Of a DNA stretch of 53,402 nt, positions 24,535 through 33,016 are shown piece after piece. The DNA lies in the NCBI GenBank assembly GCA_002437415.1, contig DJPL01000039.1, positions 17,639-71,040 of the forward strand, written 5' to 3'. The stretch comes from Ruminococcaceae bacterium UBA6413. Its GTDB lineage: Bacteria; Bacillota; Clostridia; Oscillospirales; Ruminococcaceae. How positions within the stretch are numbered: the stretch's first letter is position 1; every line of letters starts with the position of its first letter. A program made the translations under genes and the position numbers. A model generated the notes under the pieces. That model was not told the DNA's origin and made no database searches. It saw only the letters and a list, made by a program, of their open reading frames with translations.

Positions 24535-25788
24535 ATGTTTCCAAGATTCAGAAACACCGGACTGACAATACGCATATCAAAGAACGCAGCACTCAAGATA
24601 CTGCTCATATTCGGCAGTATATTCGGAGTATTCCTGATGACAGGTCTGCTCTACTTCAGAAACGATGTACAGATAATAGACGAGAATGAAAAGCGTATTG
24701 TTTATACGGTAAGTGACGATCCTTACGAGATACTCAGAGAGAACCACATCACTCTGGGTGCTTATGACAGGATCGAGTTTACCGGCTTCGAGGAAAATGT
24801 GACAACTGCAACTCTCACTATTGAGAGAGCGTTTGATGCCGATATACTTGAGGACGGAAAGAAGACAGCTACAGTGCACAGCGTTGATGCCACAGTGGCT
24901 GAGCTTCTTGAACAGGCAGGCGTTGAGCTTGGCAAGTACGACAAGGTATCCCCCTCAAAGGACACTGTTCTTAAAGAGGGTCAGGAGATAGCGATCACAA
25001 GAGCGTATGATGTCAAGATAACTGCCGACGGCAAGACAACAACGGTAAAGTGCCTTAACAACACTGTATCGGAGCTGCTTAAGAGAGCAAACATAACGCT
25101 CGGCGAGAACGATATGGTAAGCGAGGAGCTTGAAACAAAGATCACCGAGCCTACCGAGATCAAGGTATCGCGTGTTGAGATCAAGACCGAAACACAGGAT
25201 AAGACGATTCCTTATCAGACATCAAAGGTTACGACCAACATTCTGGCTATAGGTCAGAGCGAGGTTCGTACAAAGGGTGTCAACGGCAAGATAAGAACAA
25301 CTACAACGACGACTTACATTGACGGCGTAAAGACCGATGTCAAGAAGAGCACAAAGGTAGTTACAAAGAAGGTCGATGAGGTTATAGCCGAGGGTGCGGC
25401 AGTTACCACACCCTACTGTCAGATAGATGACACTTCTATCGTGCTTAAGAACGGCAGACCTGTTGACTATGAATATGTTGTATCGGGCAAGGCTACGGCA
25501 TATACAGCGCCCGCAGGTTCATACACAGCCAGCGGCAGACTTGCCGAGATAGGCACGGTTGCGGTAAATCCCGATGTGATCCCTTACGGCTCAAAGCTGT
25601 ACATTGTCGGTCAGTACGACAACATCTGCTACGGCTATGCCATTGCGGCAGATACAGGCGAGGGTATGATGGCAGGAACTATCCCTGTTGATGTATACAT
25701 GGGCAGCACCGAAGAGCACTATGACGATGCCTGCAACTGGGGCTTACAGTACGTAGACATCTACGTCGTAGAAGTCGGCAACGGCTAA
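24535..25788 (+). CDS. G5 and 3D domain cell-wall protein (YabE/RpfB-like)
   Basis: 417 residues. A membrane segment (~15-40) is followed by DUF348-type repeats (~50-200; the second and third contain ATVAELLEQAGVELG and NTVSELLKRANITLG), a G5 domain (~205-285, TIPYQTSKV onward) and a C-terminal 3D domain with the three aspartates in AVNPDVIPYG, AADTG and VDVYM. The 3D fold relates to MltA-like lytic transglycosylases, so it probably acts on peptidoglycan. The start at 24535 is preferred because AAAGGCGG lies 4 bp upstream; a start at 24514 has no site. WalR-like sites upstream agree with a cell-wall role. Confidence 0.88.
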   Translation: MFPRFRNTGLTIRISKNAALKILLIFGSIFGVFLMTGLLYFRNDVQIIDENEKRIVYTVSDDPYEILRENHITLGAYDRIEFTGFEENVTTATLTIERAFDADILEDGKKTATVHSVDATVAELLEQAGVELGKYDKVSPSKDTVLKEGQEIAITRAYDVKITADGKTTTVKCLNNTVSELLKRANITLGENDMVSEELETKITEPTEIKVSRVEIKTETQDKTIPYQTSKVTTNILAIGQSEVRTKGVNGKIRTTTTTTYIDGVKTDVKKSTKVVTKKVDEVIAEGAAVTTPYCQIDDTSIVLKNGRPVDYEYVVSGKATAYTAPAGSYTASGRLAEIGTVAVNPDVIPYGSKLYIVGQYDNICYGYAIAADTGEGMMAGTIPVDVYMGSTEEHYDDACNWGLQYVDIYVVEVGNG

Positions 25789-25817
25789 GCGGCGGTGCCC
25801 GTGGGGCACGGCAAGCT

Positions 25818-26330
25818 CCGCCTTTGGAGATGTTGGCGATAGCCGACAGATAGCACAACGGCGGGGTCACACAGAGCAATGATGAAAATGATAGGGCGGT
25901 CATGGTGAAGAGCTATGGCTGTCTTTGTTTTTGTGATAATGCATCGCACAAAGCTCTGATAGTGGGTCGCTGACAGCTCAGCCTTTAGTACTGTTGGCGA
26001 TAGTCGCGATAGATAGCACAACGGCGAGTGCCCGTGTGGCACGCAAATTCCGCCTTTAGAACTGTTGGCGATATCCGACAGATAGCACGACGGCGGGGTC
26101 ACACAGAGCAATGATGAAAATGATAGGGCGGTCATGGTGAAGAGCTATGGCTGTCTTTGTTTTTGCGGTAATGCGCCGCAAAAAGTCGTGATGGCGGGTC
26201 GCCGCTGACAATTCCGCCTTTGGATATGTTGCCGATAGGCAACAGATAGCACAACGGCGGGGTCACACAAAGCAATAATGGATACGATAGGGCAGTCATA
26301 GTGAAGAGCTATGGCTGTCTTTGTTATTTT
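25818..26330. repeat. Tandem structured repeats between the G5/3D gene and the S10 operon
   Basis: Three long copies and one partial copy of a unit containing GATAGCACAACGGCGGGGTC, a hairpin GTTGGC-GATA-GCCGAC (25832-25847; 26064-26079; 26228-26243) and AAGAGCTATGGCTGTCTTTG. Spacing of the first hairpin is 161, 71 and 164 bp. The hairpin arms change together between copies (GTTGGC/GCCGAC versus GTTGCC/GGCAAC). A second hairpin with loop AATGC also changes compensatorily (25933-25947 and 26165-26179). A further hairpin GTGCC...GGCAC occurs twice (25795 and 26031). Minus-strand frames through it encode repeated peptides but start and stop irregularly, so I do not call genes. Confidence 0.75.
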
Positions 26331-26592
26331 TGGCAAACGGCGGATTGAAAAGCAGACAGCGTAAATGGTATGACCGCGTAGAAGGCTCGTACCTCCCGAA
26401 AAAAGCTGTATTTCAGTCGGAACGTTGTAATGCATTGCGAATGATATGGGATATCCGAGTGCAAATTTCACACACATGTTTGCATAATGCAGAATAAAAG
26501 CGGAAAAATCGCAAATAATACCATTCGTCGAAATGCATAAAAACATGCTTGAATTTTATACGAATTTCTATGCGTGAATTTTCAAAAAAGGC
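26331..26592. other. Non-coding spacer upstream of the S10 promoter
   Basis: No supported gene. A minus-strand frame (26145-26546) spans it but is partly made of the tandem repeat and has no ribosome site or recognisable domain. Confidence 0.4.
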
Positions 26593-26621
26593 TTGTATTC
26601 CGCATCGGAATGCTGTATAAT
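26593..26621 (+). promoter_or_regulatory. Promoter of the S10 ribosomal operon
   Basis: TTGTAT, 17 bp, TATAAT. The spacer holds a perfect dyad, ATTCCG-CAT-CGGAAT (26597-26611), a possible operator. Confidence 0.8.
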
Positions 26622-26627
26622 AAATCT

Positions 26628-26930
26628 TGCGCGTGAACGCGTACTGCAATGATATGCTGTGATGTCTGAGGTTGCGGCTATGCCGGTAATTCAGACGGAG
26701 TATGTCCAGTGAATGGGCGAAAACGGCTTCGCAAAGCGGTTTTCGTGGCTTTATAGAAGATGAGGATCGTTCTCCCGTCAAGACGGGAAGGGTTAGCAAT
26801 AAGGTTGATACCCCCGTGGGAAAAGATCCTGTTTTATATGGAAGCTTGCGAAACACCCGGCACGGTATGTTTTATAAATACCCGCAAGTCGTATCTTTCC
26901 CCCGCAAATATTACGAAAGGGAGAAACAAA
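26628..26930 (+). promoter_or_regulatory. Long structured leader of the S10 operon
   Basis: About 300 nt before rpsJ, with a strong hairpin CGAAAAC/GTTTTCG (26718-26745) and CCCGTC-AA-GACGGG (26774-26787), neither followed by T-runs. In other bacteria S10 leaders bind ribosomal protein L4 for autogenous control; whether this leader does so is inference. Confidence 0.5.
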
Positions 26931-27242
26931 ATGGCAGTTAAGGAAAAAGTGAGAATCAAGCTTAAAGGCTACGAGCACGCAACAGTTGATGCAGCTGCTG
27001 CAAAGATCGTTGAAACAGCTAAGCGTACAGGCTCAAGAGTTGCAGGTCCTATTCCGCTTCCCACAAACAAGGAAGTAATTACGATCCTGAGAGCCGTACA
27101 CAAGTACAAGGATAGCCGTGAGCAGTTTGAGATGAGAACTCACAAGCGTCTTATCGACGTTATCCGTCCCACCAACAAGACAGTTGAAGCTCTCCAGAGC
27201 CTCGAACTTCCCGCAGGTGTGGAAATGACTATGGAAGCGTAA
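26931..27242 (+). CDS. rpsJ: 30S ribosomal protein S10
   Basis: First gene of the cluster; 103 residues, the usual length. S10 binds in the 30S head and, with NusB, in antitermination. Recognised by KVRIKLKGYEHATVD, GPIPLPTNKEVITILRAVHKY and the C-terminal HKRLIDVIRPT. The start at 26931 is fixed by AAAGGGAG 9 bp upstream; the longer frame from 26760 is leader sequence. Confidence 0.97.
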   Translation: MAVKEKVRIKLKGYEHATVDAAAAKIVETAKRTGSRVAGPIPLPTNKEVITILRAVHKYKDSREQFEMRTHKRLIDVIRPTNKTVEALQSLELPAGVEMTMEA

Positions 27243-27368
27243 TTCCGTAGCGAGTTATGTTGGCGAAAGTCAACCAATAACCTTCGGCACCGGAAACCCG
27301 AAAAAAATATCGGTGTCGGTGGTCAAGTCGGGAAACCGACCAATAACCTAAACAGGAGGATTTAAACC

Positions 27369-28004
27369 ATGACTAAGGGTTTAATCGGAAAGAAAATCGG
27401 AATGACTCAGATTTTCGACGAAGCAGGAAAAGTAGTTCCTGTTACCGTTATCGAAGCAGGTCCTTGCGTTGTAACACAGCTCAAGACAGCTGAGAATGAC
27501 GGCTACGAAGCAGTACAGCTTGGTTTCGGCGATGTTTCACCGAAGCACGTAAACAAGCCCATGACAGGTCACTTCAAGAAGAATGACCTCCCCTTCAAGA
27601 GAACTCTCAAGGAGTTCAGATTAGACGACATCAGCAACGTAAACGTTGGCGACGTTCTCAAGGCTGACGTATTCGCAGCAGGCGACGTTATCGACGTAAG
27701 CGGCGTTAGCAAGGGTAAGGGCTTCCAGGGCGCTATCAAGCGTCACAACCAGCACAGACTTAAGGAAACTCACGGTACAGGTCCTGTAGTTAGACAGGCA
27801 GGTTCTATGGGCGCTTGCTCATCGCCTTCGAGAATATTCAAGGGCAAGGGCATGGCAGGTCACATGGGTGCTGAGAACGTAACAGTTCAGAATTTAGTTA
27901 TCGTTAAGATCGATGCAGAAAACAATCTTATCGCAATCAAGGGTGCTATTCCCGGTCCTAAGGGCGGAGTTGTGTGCATTACCGATGCGGTTAAGAAAGC
28001 GTAA
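27369..28004 (+). CDS. rplC: 50S ribosomal protein L3
   Basis: 211 residues, starting GLIGKKIGMTQIFDE. L3 is an early 23S rRNA-binding protein near the peptidyl transferase centre; the central extension with KGKGFQGAIKRH and GSMGACSSPSRIFKGKGMAGHMG is intact. AGGAGG lies 9 bp before the ATG. The 126-nt gap after rpsJ contains two ACCAATAACC repeats, each able to pair locally, which is unusual in this operon position. Confidence 0.97.
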   Translation: MTKGLIGKKIGMTQIFDEAGKVVPVTVIEAGPCVVTQLKTAENDGYEAVQLGFGDVSPKHVNKPMTGHFKKNDLPFKRTLKEFRLDDISNVNVGDVLKADVFAAGDVIDVSGVSKGKGFQGAIKRHNQHRLKETHGTGPVVRQAGSMGACSSPSRIFKGKGMAGHMGAENVTVQNLVIVKIDAENNLIAIKGAIPGPKGGVVCITDAVKKA

Positions 28005-28018
28005 GGAGGAGGATCATC

Positions 28019-28639
28019 ATGGCAAAAGTATCAGTATATGATATGACAGGAGCTGTTGTGTCCGACCTTGAGCTTAATGACAACATTTTCGGTATTGAGC
28101 CGAACACAGTTGTTATGCACGCAGCAGTGGTAAATTACCTGGCAAATCAGCGTCAGGGTACACAGTCAACGCTTACAAGAACAGAAGTAAGCGGCGGCGG
28201 TAAAAAGCCTTGGCGTCAGAAGGGCACAGGTCACGCAAGACAGGGTTCTACCAGAGCTCCCCAGTGGACACACGGCGGTGTTGCTTTAGGCCCCAAGCCC
28301 AGAAGCTACACATACTCTTTAAATAAAAAGGTAAAGAGACTTGCATTAAAGTCTGCACTTTCAGCTAAGGTGCAGGACGGCAGCATGATAGTTGTTGACG
28401 CTATCACAGCTGACGAATTCAAGACAAAGACAATCGTTAATATGTTAAAGGCTCTCAGCGCTGACAAGGCACTCATCGTTCTCAACAGCGTTGATGAAAA
28501 GGTTATCAAGAGCGCCGCTAACATCCCCGGCGTAAAGACAACTCAGGCCAACACTCTTAACGTATACGACATCTTAAAGTACAACAAGTTCATCGTTGTT
28601 AAGGATGCCGTTGCTACTATCGAGGAGGTGTACGCATAA
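28019..28639 (+). CDS. rplD: 50S ribosomal protein L4
   Basis: 206 residues. L4 lines the exit tunnel and in some bacteria represses its own operon. The tunnel loop GGGKKPWRQKGTGHARQG and the GGVALGPKPRSYTY stretch are present. GGAGGAGG precedes the ATG, and the stop overlaps the rplW start by one base. Confidence 0.97.
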   Translation: MAKVSVYDMTGAVVSDLELNDNIFGIEPNTVVMHAAVVNYLANQRQGTQSTLTRTEVSGGGKKPWRQKGTGHARQGSTRAPQWTHGGVALGPKPRSYTYSLNKKVKRLALKSALSAKVQDGSMIVVDAITADEFKTKTIVNMLKALSADKALIVLNSVDEKVIKSAANIPGVKTTQANTLNVYDILKYNKFIVVKDAVATIEEVYA

Positions 28640-28938
28640 TGGCAAAGCTTGCTTATGACATCATTTTAAAGCCCATCATCACAGAGAAGAGCATGGAAAT
28701 GCTTACTCAGGGCAAGTACACTTTCAAGGTTGCTAAGGACTCCAACAAGATCGAGATAGCTAAGGCTGTCGAGGCTCTCTTCCCCGGTGTTAAGGTTGCT
28801 AAGGTAAACACAGTAAACTGCCGCGGCGTAATGAAGAGAATGGGCAGAAACGAAGGTTACACACCTGCTTGGAAAAAGGCAGTCGTAACACTCGCTGAAG
28901 GCTCTAAGACGATCGAGTTCTTCGACGGAATGATATAA
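28639..28938 (+). CDS. rplW: 50S ribosomal protein L23
   Basis: 99 residues with ILKPIITEKSMEML and the later basic loop RMGRNEGYTPAWKKAVVTL. L23 surrounds the exit tunnel and docks SRP and trigger factor. GAGGAGG lies inside the end of rplD, so translation is coupled. Confidence 0.97.
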   Translation: MAKLAYDIILKPIITEKSMEMLTQGKYTFKVAKDSNKIEIAKAVEALFPGVKVAKVNTVNCRGVMKRMGRNEGYTPAWKKAVVTLAEGSKTIEFFDGMI

Positions 28939-28951
28939 AGGAGTGATATAA

Positions 28952-29785
28952 ATGGCTATTAAGACTTATAAACCTGTCACCCCCGGTCGCAGAGGCATGA
29001 CTGTTACCGACTACAGCGTTCTGTCAAAGGTTGAGCCCGAGAGAAGCCTGCTTGAGTCACTCAAGAAGAACTCCGGCCGTAACAGCTACGGCAGAATCAC
29101 TGTAAGACACAAGGGCGGTGCACAGAGAAGAAAATATCGTGTAATCGACTTTAAGAGAAACAAGCTCGGTATGGACGCTGAGGTTATGACTCTTGAGTAC
29201 GATCCTAACCGTTCAGCATTCATCGCACTGGTTCAGTACGAAGACGGTGAGAAGAGATACATCATCGCTCCCGACGGTCTGAACGTAGGCGACAAGGTAA
29301 GAAGCGGCTCCGACGCTGATATCAAGCCCGGTAACGCACTTGCACTTGCTGATATCCCCGTAGGTACAGTAATCCACAATATAGAGCTTTATCCCGGTAA
29401 GGGCGGTCAGCTCGTTCGTTCCGCAGGTAACATGGCACAGCTCATGGCTAAGGAAAACGGCTACGCTCTGTTAAGACTTCCCAGCGGTGAGTTAAGAAAC
29501 GTATCCGATAAGTGCATGGCTACTATCGGTGTTGTATCTAACCTCGACCACGAGAACGTCAACTACGGTAAGGCAGGACGTGTTCGTCACATGGGTATCA
29601 GACCTACAGTAAGAGGTTCTGTAATGAACCCGAATGACCACCCCCACGGCGGTGGTGAAGGTAAGTCACCCGTTGGTCGTCCCGGCCCTGTAACTCCCTG
29701 GGGCAAGCCCGCTCTCGGTTATAAGACCAGAAAGATCGGCAAGAGCACAGATAAGTTCATCGTTAAGAGAAGAAACAGCAAGTAA
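28952..29785 (+). CDS. rplB: 50S ribosomal protein L2
   Basis: 277 residues, full length. L2 supports 23S rRNA folding and peptidyl transfer. Hallmarks are TPGRRGMT near the start, GRITVRHKGGAQRRKYR, and the C-terminal MNPNDHPHGGGEGKSPVGRPGP containing the conserved His. AAGGAG lies 8 bp before the ATG. A 101-nt spacer follows with a long interrupted stem. Confidence 0.97.
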   Translation: MAIKTYKPVTPGRRGMTVTDYSVLSKVEPERSLLESLKKNSGRNSYGRITVRHKGGAQRRKYRVIDFKRNKLGMDAEVMTLEYDPNRSAFIALVQYEDGEKRYIIAPDGLNVGDKVRSGSDADIKPGNALALADIPVGTVIHNIELYPGKGGQLVRSAGNMAQLMAKENGYALLRLPSGELRNVSDKCMATIGVVSNLDHENVNYGKAGRVRHMGIRPTVRGSVMNPNDHPHGGGEGKSPVGRPGPVTPWGKPALGYKTRKIGKSTDKFIVKRRNSK

Positions 29786-29803
29786 TAACTACTACAAGTC
29801 GTT

Positions 29804-29857
29804 GTTAATAAGTGCGGCGTTTGCGGCATAGCAGTAAAGAATCCGCCGCATATTAAC
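29804..29857 (+). other. Intercistronic stem between rplB and rpsS
   Basis: GTTAAT-AAG-TGCGGCG pairs with CGCCGCA-T-ATTAAC across a 24-nt loop. There is no T-run, so this is an RNA structure rather than a terminator. Confidence 0.45.
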
Positions 29858-29886
29858 TTGCAATCCACTTGAAAGGAAATTATACA

Positions 29887-30159
29887 ATGAGCAGAAGTAT
29901 CAAGAAGGGACCTTACGTGCAGGAAGCGCTCATGAAGAGAGTGCTCGCTATGAACGAAGCAGGCGAGAAGAAGGTTCTCAAGACCTGGAGCCGTTCAAGC
30001 ACGATATTCCCTGATTTCGTCGGACATACATTTGCTGTACACGACGGCAGAAAGCACGTTCCCGTATATGTGACTGAAGATATGGTAGGTCACAAGCTGG
30101 GCGAATTCGCTCCTACAAGAACCTACAAGGGTCATGCAGGAAGCAAAACAAGTAAGTAA
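29887..30159 (+). CDS. rpsS: 30S ribosomal protein S19
   Basis: 90 residues with MSRSIKKGPYV at the start and STIFPDFVGHTFAVHDGRKHVPVY, HKLGEFAPTRT later. S19 lies in the 30S head and contacts S13. The start at 29887 has GAAAGGA upstream; the frame open from 29869 adds six residues with no homology. Confidence 0.97.
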   Translation: MSRSIKKGPYVQEALMKRVLAMNEAGEKKVLKTWSRSSTIFPDFVGHTFAVHDGRKHVPVYVTEDMVGHKLGEFAPTRTYKGHAGSKTSK

Positions 30160-30172
30160 GGAGGAGACATCA

Positions 30173-30508
30173 ATGGAGGCAAGAGCAGAACTCAGACAGG
30201 TTCGCATATCTCCCCGCAAGGTTGGCGTTGTTCTTGATCTTATCAGAAACAAGCCCTGCGATATGGCTATGGCGATCCTCAAGCACACACCCAAGTCAGC
30301 GAGCGAGCCTTTACAGAAGCTCCTCAAGTCAGCAATGGCAAATGCAGAAAACAACCACGCAATGGATCTTTCCAAGTGCTACGTTTCAAGCTGCCACGTT
30401 GGCGCCGGCGTTACTTTAAAGAGAATCAGACCTAAGGATCACGGAAGAGCACATCGTATTCTCAAGAGAACTTCCAACATCGTTCTGGTTGTAAAAGAAG
30501 CTGAATAA
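30173..30508 (+). CDS. rplV: 50S ribosomal protein L22
   Basis: 111 residues. L22's long beta hairpin reaches the exit tunnel; here it is the KCYVSSCHVGAGVTLKRIRPKDHGRAHRI region. The N-terminal RQVRISPRKVGVVLDLIRNK is typical. GGAGGAG lies 6 bp upstream of the ATG at 30173, ruling out the longer frame that overlaps rpsS. Confidence 0.97.
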   Translation: MEARAELRQVRISPRKVGVVLDLIRNKPCDMAMAILKHTPKSASEPLQKLLKSAMANAENNHAMDLSKCYVSSCHVGAGVTLKRIRPKDHGRAHRILKRTSNIVLVVKEAE

Positions 30509-30519
30509 GGAGGAGTACA

Positions 30520-31302
30520 ATGGGACAGAAAGTTAATCCGCACGGTCTCAGAGTCGGAGTTATCAAAGATTGGGATTCCCGTTGGTTTGCCGGCAAGGCA
30601 ACTTTTGGCGATACACTCGTTGAAGACTACAAAATCCGTGACTATATCATGAACAAGAGAATGCTCACAAGAGCAAACGGCGAAAAGTCCGACCAGCAGC
30701 TTTCAAGAGCAGCAGGTATTGCTCAGGTTGAGATCGAGCGTTCATCAGACAACAAGATCAAGATCCACATTCTTACCGCAAAGCCCGGTATGCTTATCGG
30801 CGCTAAGGGCGCAGAAATCGAGAAGCTTCGCGCTGAAGTTTCAAAGATCGCAGGCGGCAAGGATGTAAACTTAAATATCGTAGAGGTTAAGAACCCCGAT
30901 ATGAACGCTAAGCTCGTAGCTGAGAACATCGCAATGCAGTTAGAGCAGCGTGTATCTTTCAGAAGAGCTATGAAGAGCTGCATCGGCAGAACAATGAAGT
31001 CCGGTGCTAAGGGTATCAAGACAATGGTAAGCGGTCGTCTCGGCGGTGCTGAAATCGCTAGAAGCGAGAACTACCATGAAGGTACGATCCCCTTACAGAC
31101 ATTAAGAGCAGACATCGACTACGGCGTTGCAAGAGCTAACACAACTTACGGCGTTATCGGTGTTAAGGTCTGGATCTACAAGGGCGAAGTTCTTAAGGGT
31201 GAGATCCCCGCACAGAGAACAACAGAAAAGCCCCGTCGCAGAAACAACGACAACAGATCACGCAGACCCAGAGTTGAGAAAAAAGAGGGAGGTAACGACT
31301 AA
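30520..31302 (+). CDS. rpsC: 30S ribosomal protein S3
   Basis: 260 residues: MGQKVNPHGLRVGVIKDWDSRWFA start, a KH domain with PGMLIGAKGAEIEKLR, and the S3 C-domain with MKSGAKGIKTMVSGRLGGAEIAR. S3 lines the mRNA entry tunnel. The C-terminal tail is Arg/Asn-rich and longer than in E. coli. It overlaps rplP by one base. Confidence 0.97.
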   Translation: MGQKVNPHGLRVGVIKDWDSRWFAGKATFGDTLVEDYKIRDYIMNKRMLTRANGEKSDQQLSRAAGIAQVEIERSSDNKIKIHILTAKPGMLIGAKGAEIEKLRAEVSKIAGGKDVNLNIVEVKNPDMNAKLVAENIAMQLEQRVSFRRAMKSCIGRTMKSGAKGIKTMVSGRLGGAEIARSENYHEGTIPLQTLRADIDYGVARANTTYGVIGVKVWIYKGEVLKGEIPAQRTTEKPRRRNNDNRSRRPRVEKKEGGND

Positions 31303-31724
31303 TGCTGCTTCCGAAGAGAGTAAAGTACAGAAGAGTACAGAGAGGTCGTATGACCGGTAAAGCAACACGTGGTAATGTAGTCAGCCACGGCGAATACGGC
31401 TTACAGGCACTTGAGCCCGCTTGGATCACATCAAATCAGATCGAAGCTGCCCGTATTGCTATGACACGTTACATCAAGCGTGGCGGTCAGGTTTGGATAA
31501 AGATATTCCCCGACAAGCCCATCACAGAGAAGCCTGCCGAGACCCGAATGGGTTCAGGTAAAGGTTCACCTGAGTACTGGGTAGCTGTTGTTAAGCCCGG
31601 CCGTGTAATGTTTGAGATCGCAGGCGTTCCCGAAGAAACTGCAAGAGAGGCTATGCGTCTTGCTATGCACAAGCTTCCTATCAAGTGCAAGTTCGTAACT
31701 AAGGAAACAGGAGGTGAGCAGTAA
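31302..31724 (+). CDS. rplP: 50S ribosomal protein L16
   Basis: 140 residues with MLLPKRVKYRRVQRGRM, GLQALEPAWITSNQIEAARIA and the MGSGKGSPEYWVAVVKPGR loop near the A site. L16 helps position A-site tRNA. It is coupled to rpsC and rpmC by one-base overlaps. Confidence 0.97.
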   Translation: MLLPKRVKYRRVQRGRMTGKATRGNVVSHGEYGLQALEPAWITSNQIEAARIAMTRYIKRGGQVWIKIFPDKPITEKPAETRMGSGKGSPEYWVAVVKPGRVMFEIAGVPEETAREAMRLAMHKLPIKCKFVTKETGGEQ

Positions 31725-31927
31725 TGAAGGTTAAAGAAATCAGAGAGTTATCTGAAATGGAGCTCGACAAGAAGCTCGTAGAGCTTAAGCAGGAATTATT
31801 CAACCTCCGTTTCCAGCTCGCCGTTAACAAGCTCGACAATCCTACGAGAATCGGCGCTGTTAAGAAGGAAATAGCAATTGTCAAGACAGTTCAGCGTGAG
31901 CGTGAGCTGGCAGTTGACAACAAGTAA
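31724..31927 (+). CDS. rpmC: 50S ribosomal protein L29
   Basis: 67 residues, a two-helix protein at the tunnel exit: MKVKEIRELSEMELDKKL, LFNLRFQLAVNKLDNPTRI and VKKEIAIVKTVQRER. GGAGG lies at the end of rplP. Confidence 0.96.
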   Translation: MKVKEIRELSEMELDKKLVELKQELFNLRFQLAVNKLDNPTRIGAVKKEIAIVKTVQRERELAVDNK

Positions 31928-31946
31928 GAGAGAGGAGGACTTTACT

Positions 31947-32204
31947 TTGAGCGAAAGAAATTTAAGAAAGACCAGAGTAGGTATGGTTGTAAGCGATAAG
32001 ATGGACAAGACTATCGTAGTAGCAATCAAGGACAATGTCCGCCACCCCCTCTACAAGAAGATCATTAAGCGTACAATCAAGCTTAAGGCGCATGACGAGA
32101 ACAACTCCTGCGGAATCGGCGACAAGGTTGAGATTATGGAGACCAGACCCCTTTCCAAGGATAAGAGATGGCGTTTAGTAAACATCATCGAAAAGGCTAA
32201 GTAA
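31947..32204 (+). CDS. rpsQ: 30S ribosomal protein S17
   Basis: 85 residues if translated from TTG at 31947, with GAGGAGG 8-9 bp upstream. An upstream frame from 31878 overlaps rpmC and its added residues are unrelated. The protein shows NLRKTRVGMVVSDKMDKTIVVAI and VRHPLYKKIIKRTIKLKAHDE, the OB-fold of S17, which binds the 16S 5' domain. Confidence 0.95.
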   Translation: MSERNLRKTRVGMVVSDKMDKTIVVAIKDNVRHPLYKKIIKRTIKLKAHDENNSCGIGDKVEIMETRPLSKDKRWRLVNIIEKAK

Positions 32205-32241
32205 TTTATTACTTTAAATTTATCGGAAGGAGAATAAATCC

Positions 32242-32610
32242 ATGATTCAGATGCAGACACGCATGAAGGTTGCGGATAACACGGGCGCTAAAGAGCTTAT
32301 GTGCATCAGAGTACTCGGCGGTACACGCAGAAAGTACGCTAACATCGGTGACGTAGTAGTTGCTTCCGTAAAGAAAGCAAGCCCCGGCGGAACTGTTAAG
32401 AAGGGCGATGTTGTCAAGGCAGTTATCGTTCGTTCAGCAACAGGCATCAGACGTGATGACGGAACATACATCCGTTTTGATGAAAACGCAGCCGTTATAA
32501 TAAAGGAAGATAAGAACCCCAGAGGTACACGTATTTTTGGACCCGTAGCCAGAGAGCTGCGTGACAAGGACTATATGAAGATCCTTTCACTTGCTCCCGA
32601 AGTATTATAA
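32242..32610 (+). CDS. rplN: 50S ribosomal protein L14
   Basis: 122 residues with MIQMQTRMKVADNTGAKELMCI and RKYANIGDVVVASVKKASPGG. L14 forms an inter-subunit bridge and binds RsfS. GGAAGGAG lies 9 bp upstream. Confidence 0.97.
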   Translation: MIQMQTRMKVADNTGAKELMCIRVLGGTRRKYANIGDVVVASVKKASPGGTVKKGDVVKAVIVRSATGIRRDDGTYIRFDENAAVIIKEDKNPRGTRIFGPVARELRDKDYMKILSLAPEVL

Positions 32611-32624
32611 TCCGGAGGTCGTAA

Positions 32625-32939
32625 ATGAACACATTACACATTAAGACCGGCGATAACGTTCAGATCATGTCCGGCAAAGACAAGGGCAAGCAGGGCAAGG
32701 TACTTGAAGTATCTCCCAAGGAAAAGAAGGTTATCGTTGAAGGCAGAAACCTCGTAACAAAGCACGTTAAGCCCAGAAGACAGGGCGAACAGGGCGGTCT
32801 TGTAAAGGCTGAAGCTCCTATCTATGCGTGCAAGGTAATGCCTGTATGCCCCAAGTGCAACAAGCCTACAAGAGTAGGTCACAAGGTTGAGGGCGACAAG
32901 AAGGTAAGAGTTTGCAAGCACTGCGGCGCTGAGCTTTAA
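32625..32939 (+). CDS. rplX: 50S ribosomal protein L24
   Basis: 104 residues, with a KOW motif (GDNVQIMSGKDKGKQGKVLEV) at the N-terminus. The C-terminus carries a C-x2-C ... C-x2-C zinc ribbon (CPKC and CKHC), typical of the Zn form. L24 starts 50S assembly. GGAGG lies 6 bp upstream. Confidence 0.97.
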   Translation: MNTLHIKTGDNVQIMSGKDKGKQGKVLEVSPKEKKVIVEGRNLVTKHVKPRRQGEQGGLVKAEAPIYACKVMPVCPKCNKPTRVGHKVEGDKKVRVCKHCGAEL

Positions 32940-33016
32940 TCAGACGCCTCGAATTACGGCAGAGAGGTCGGATAAAGTAACTTCCGGCTGCTGTCGCTAA
33001 AGGAGAAATAAACGAT

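Noticed and set aside
25818..26330. CRISPR array
   Set aside because: Units are long (about 70-164 bp), few and degenerate, with no constant short repeat and no cas genes.
25679..26546. Repeated minus-strand peptides in the tandem repeats
   Set aside because: The frames shift between copies, lack ribosome sites and carry no known domain. The covarying hairpins explain the conservation better.
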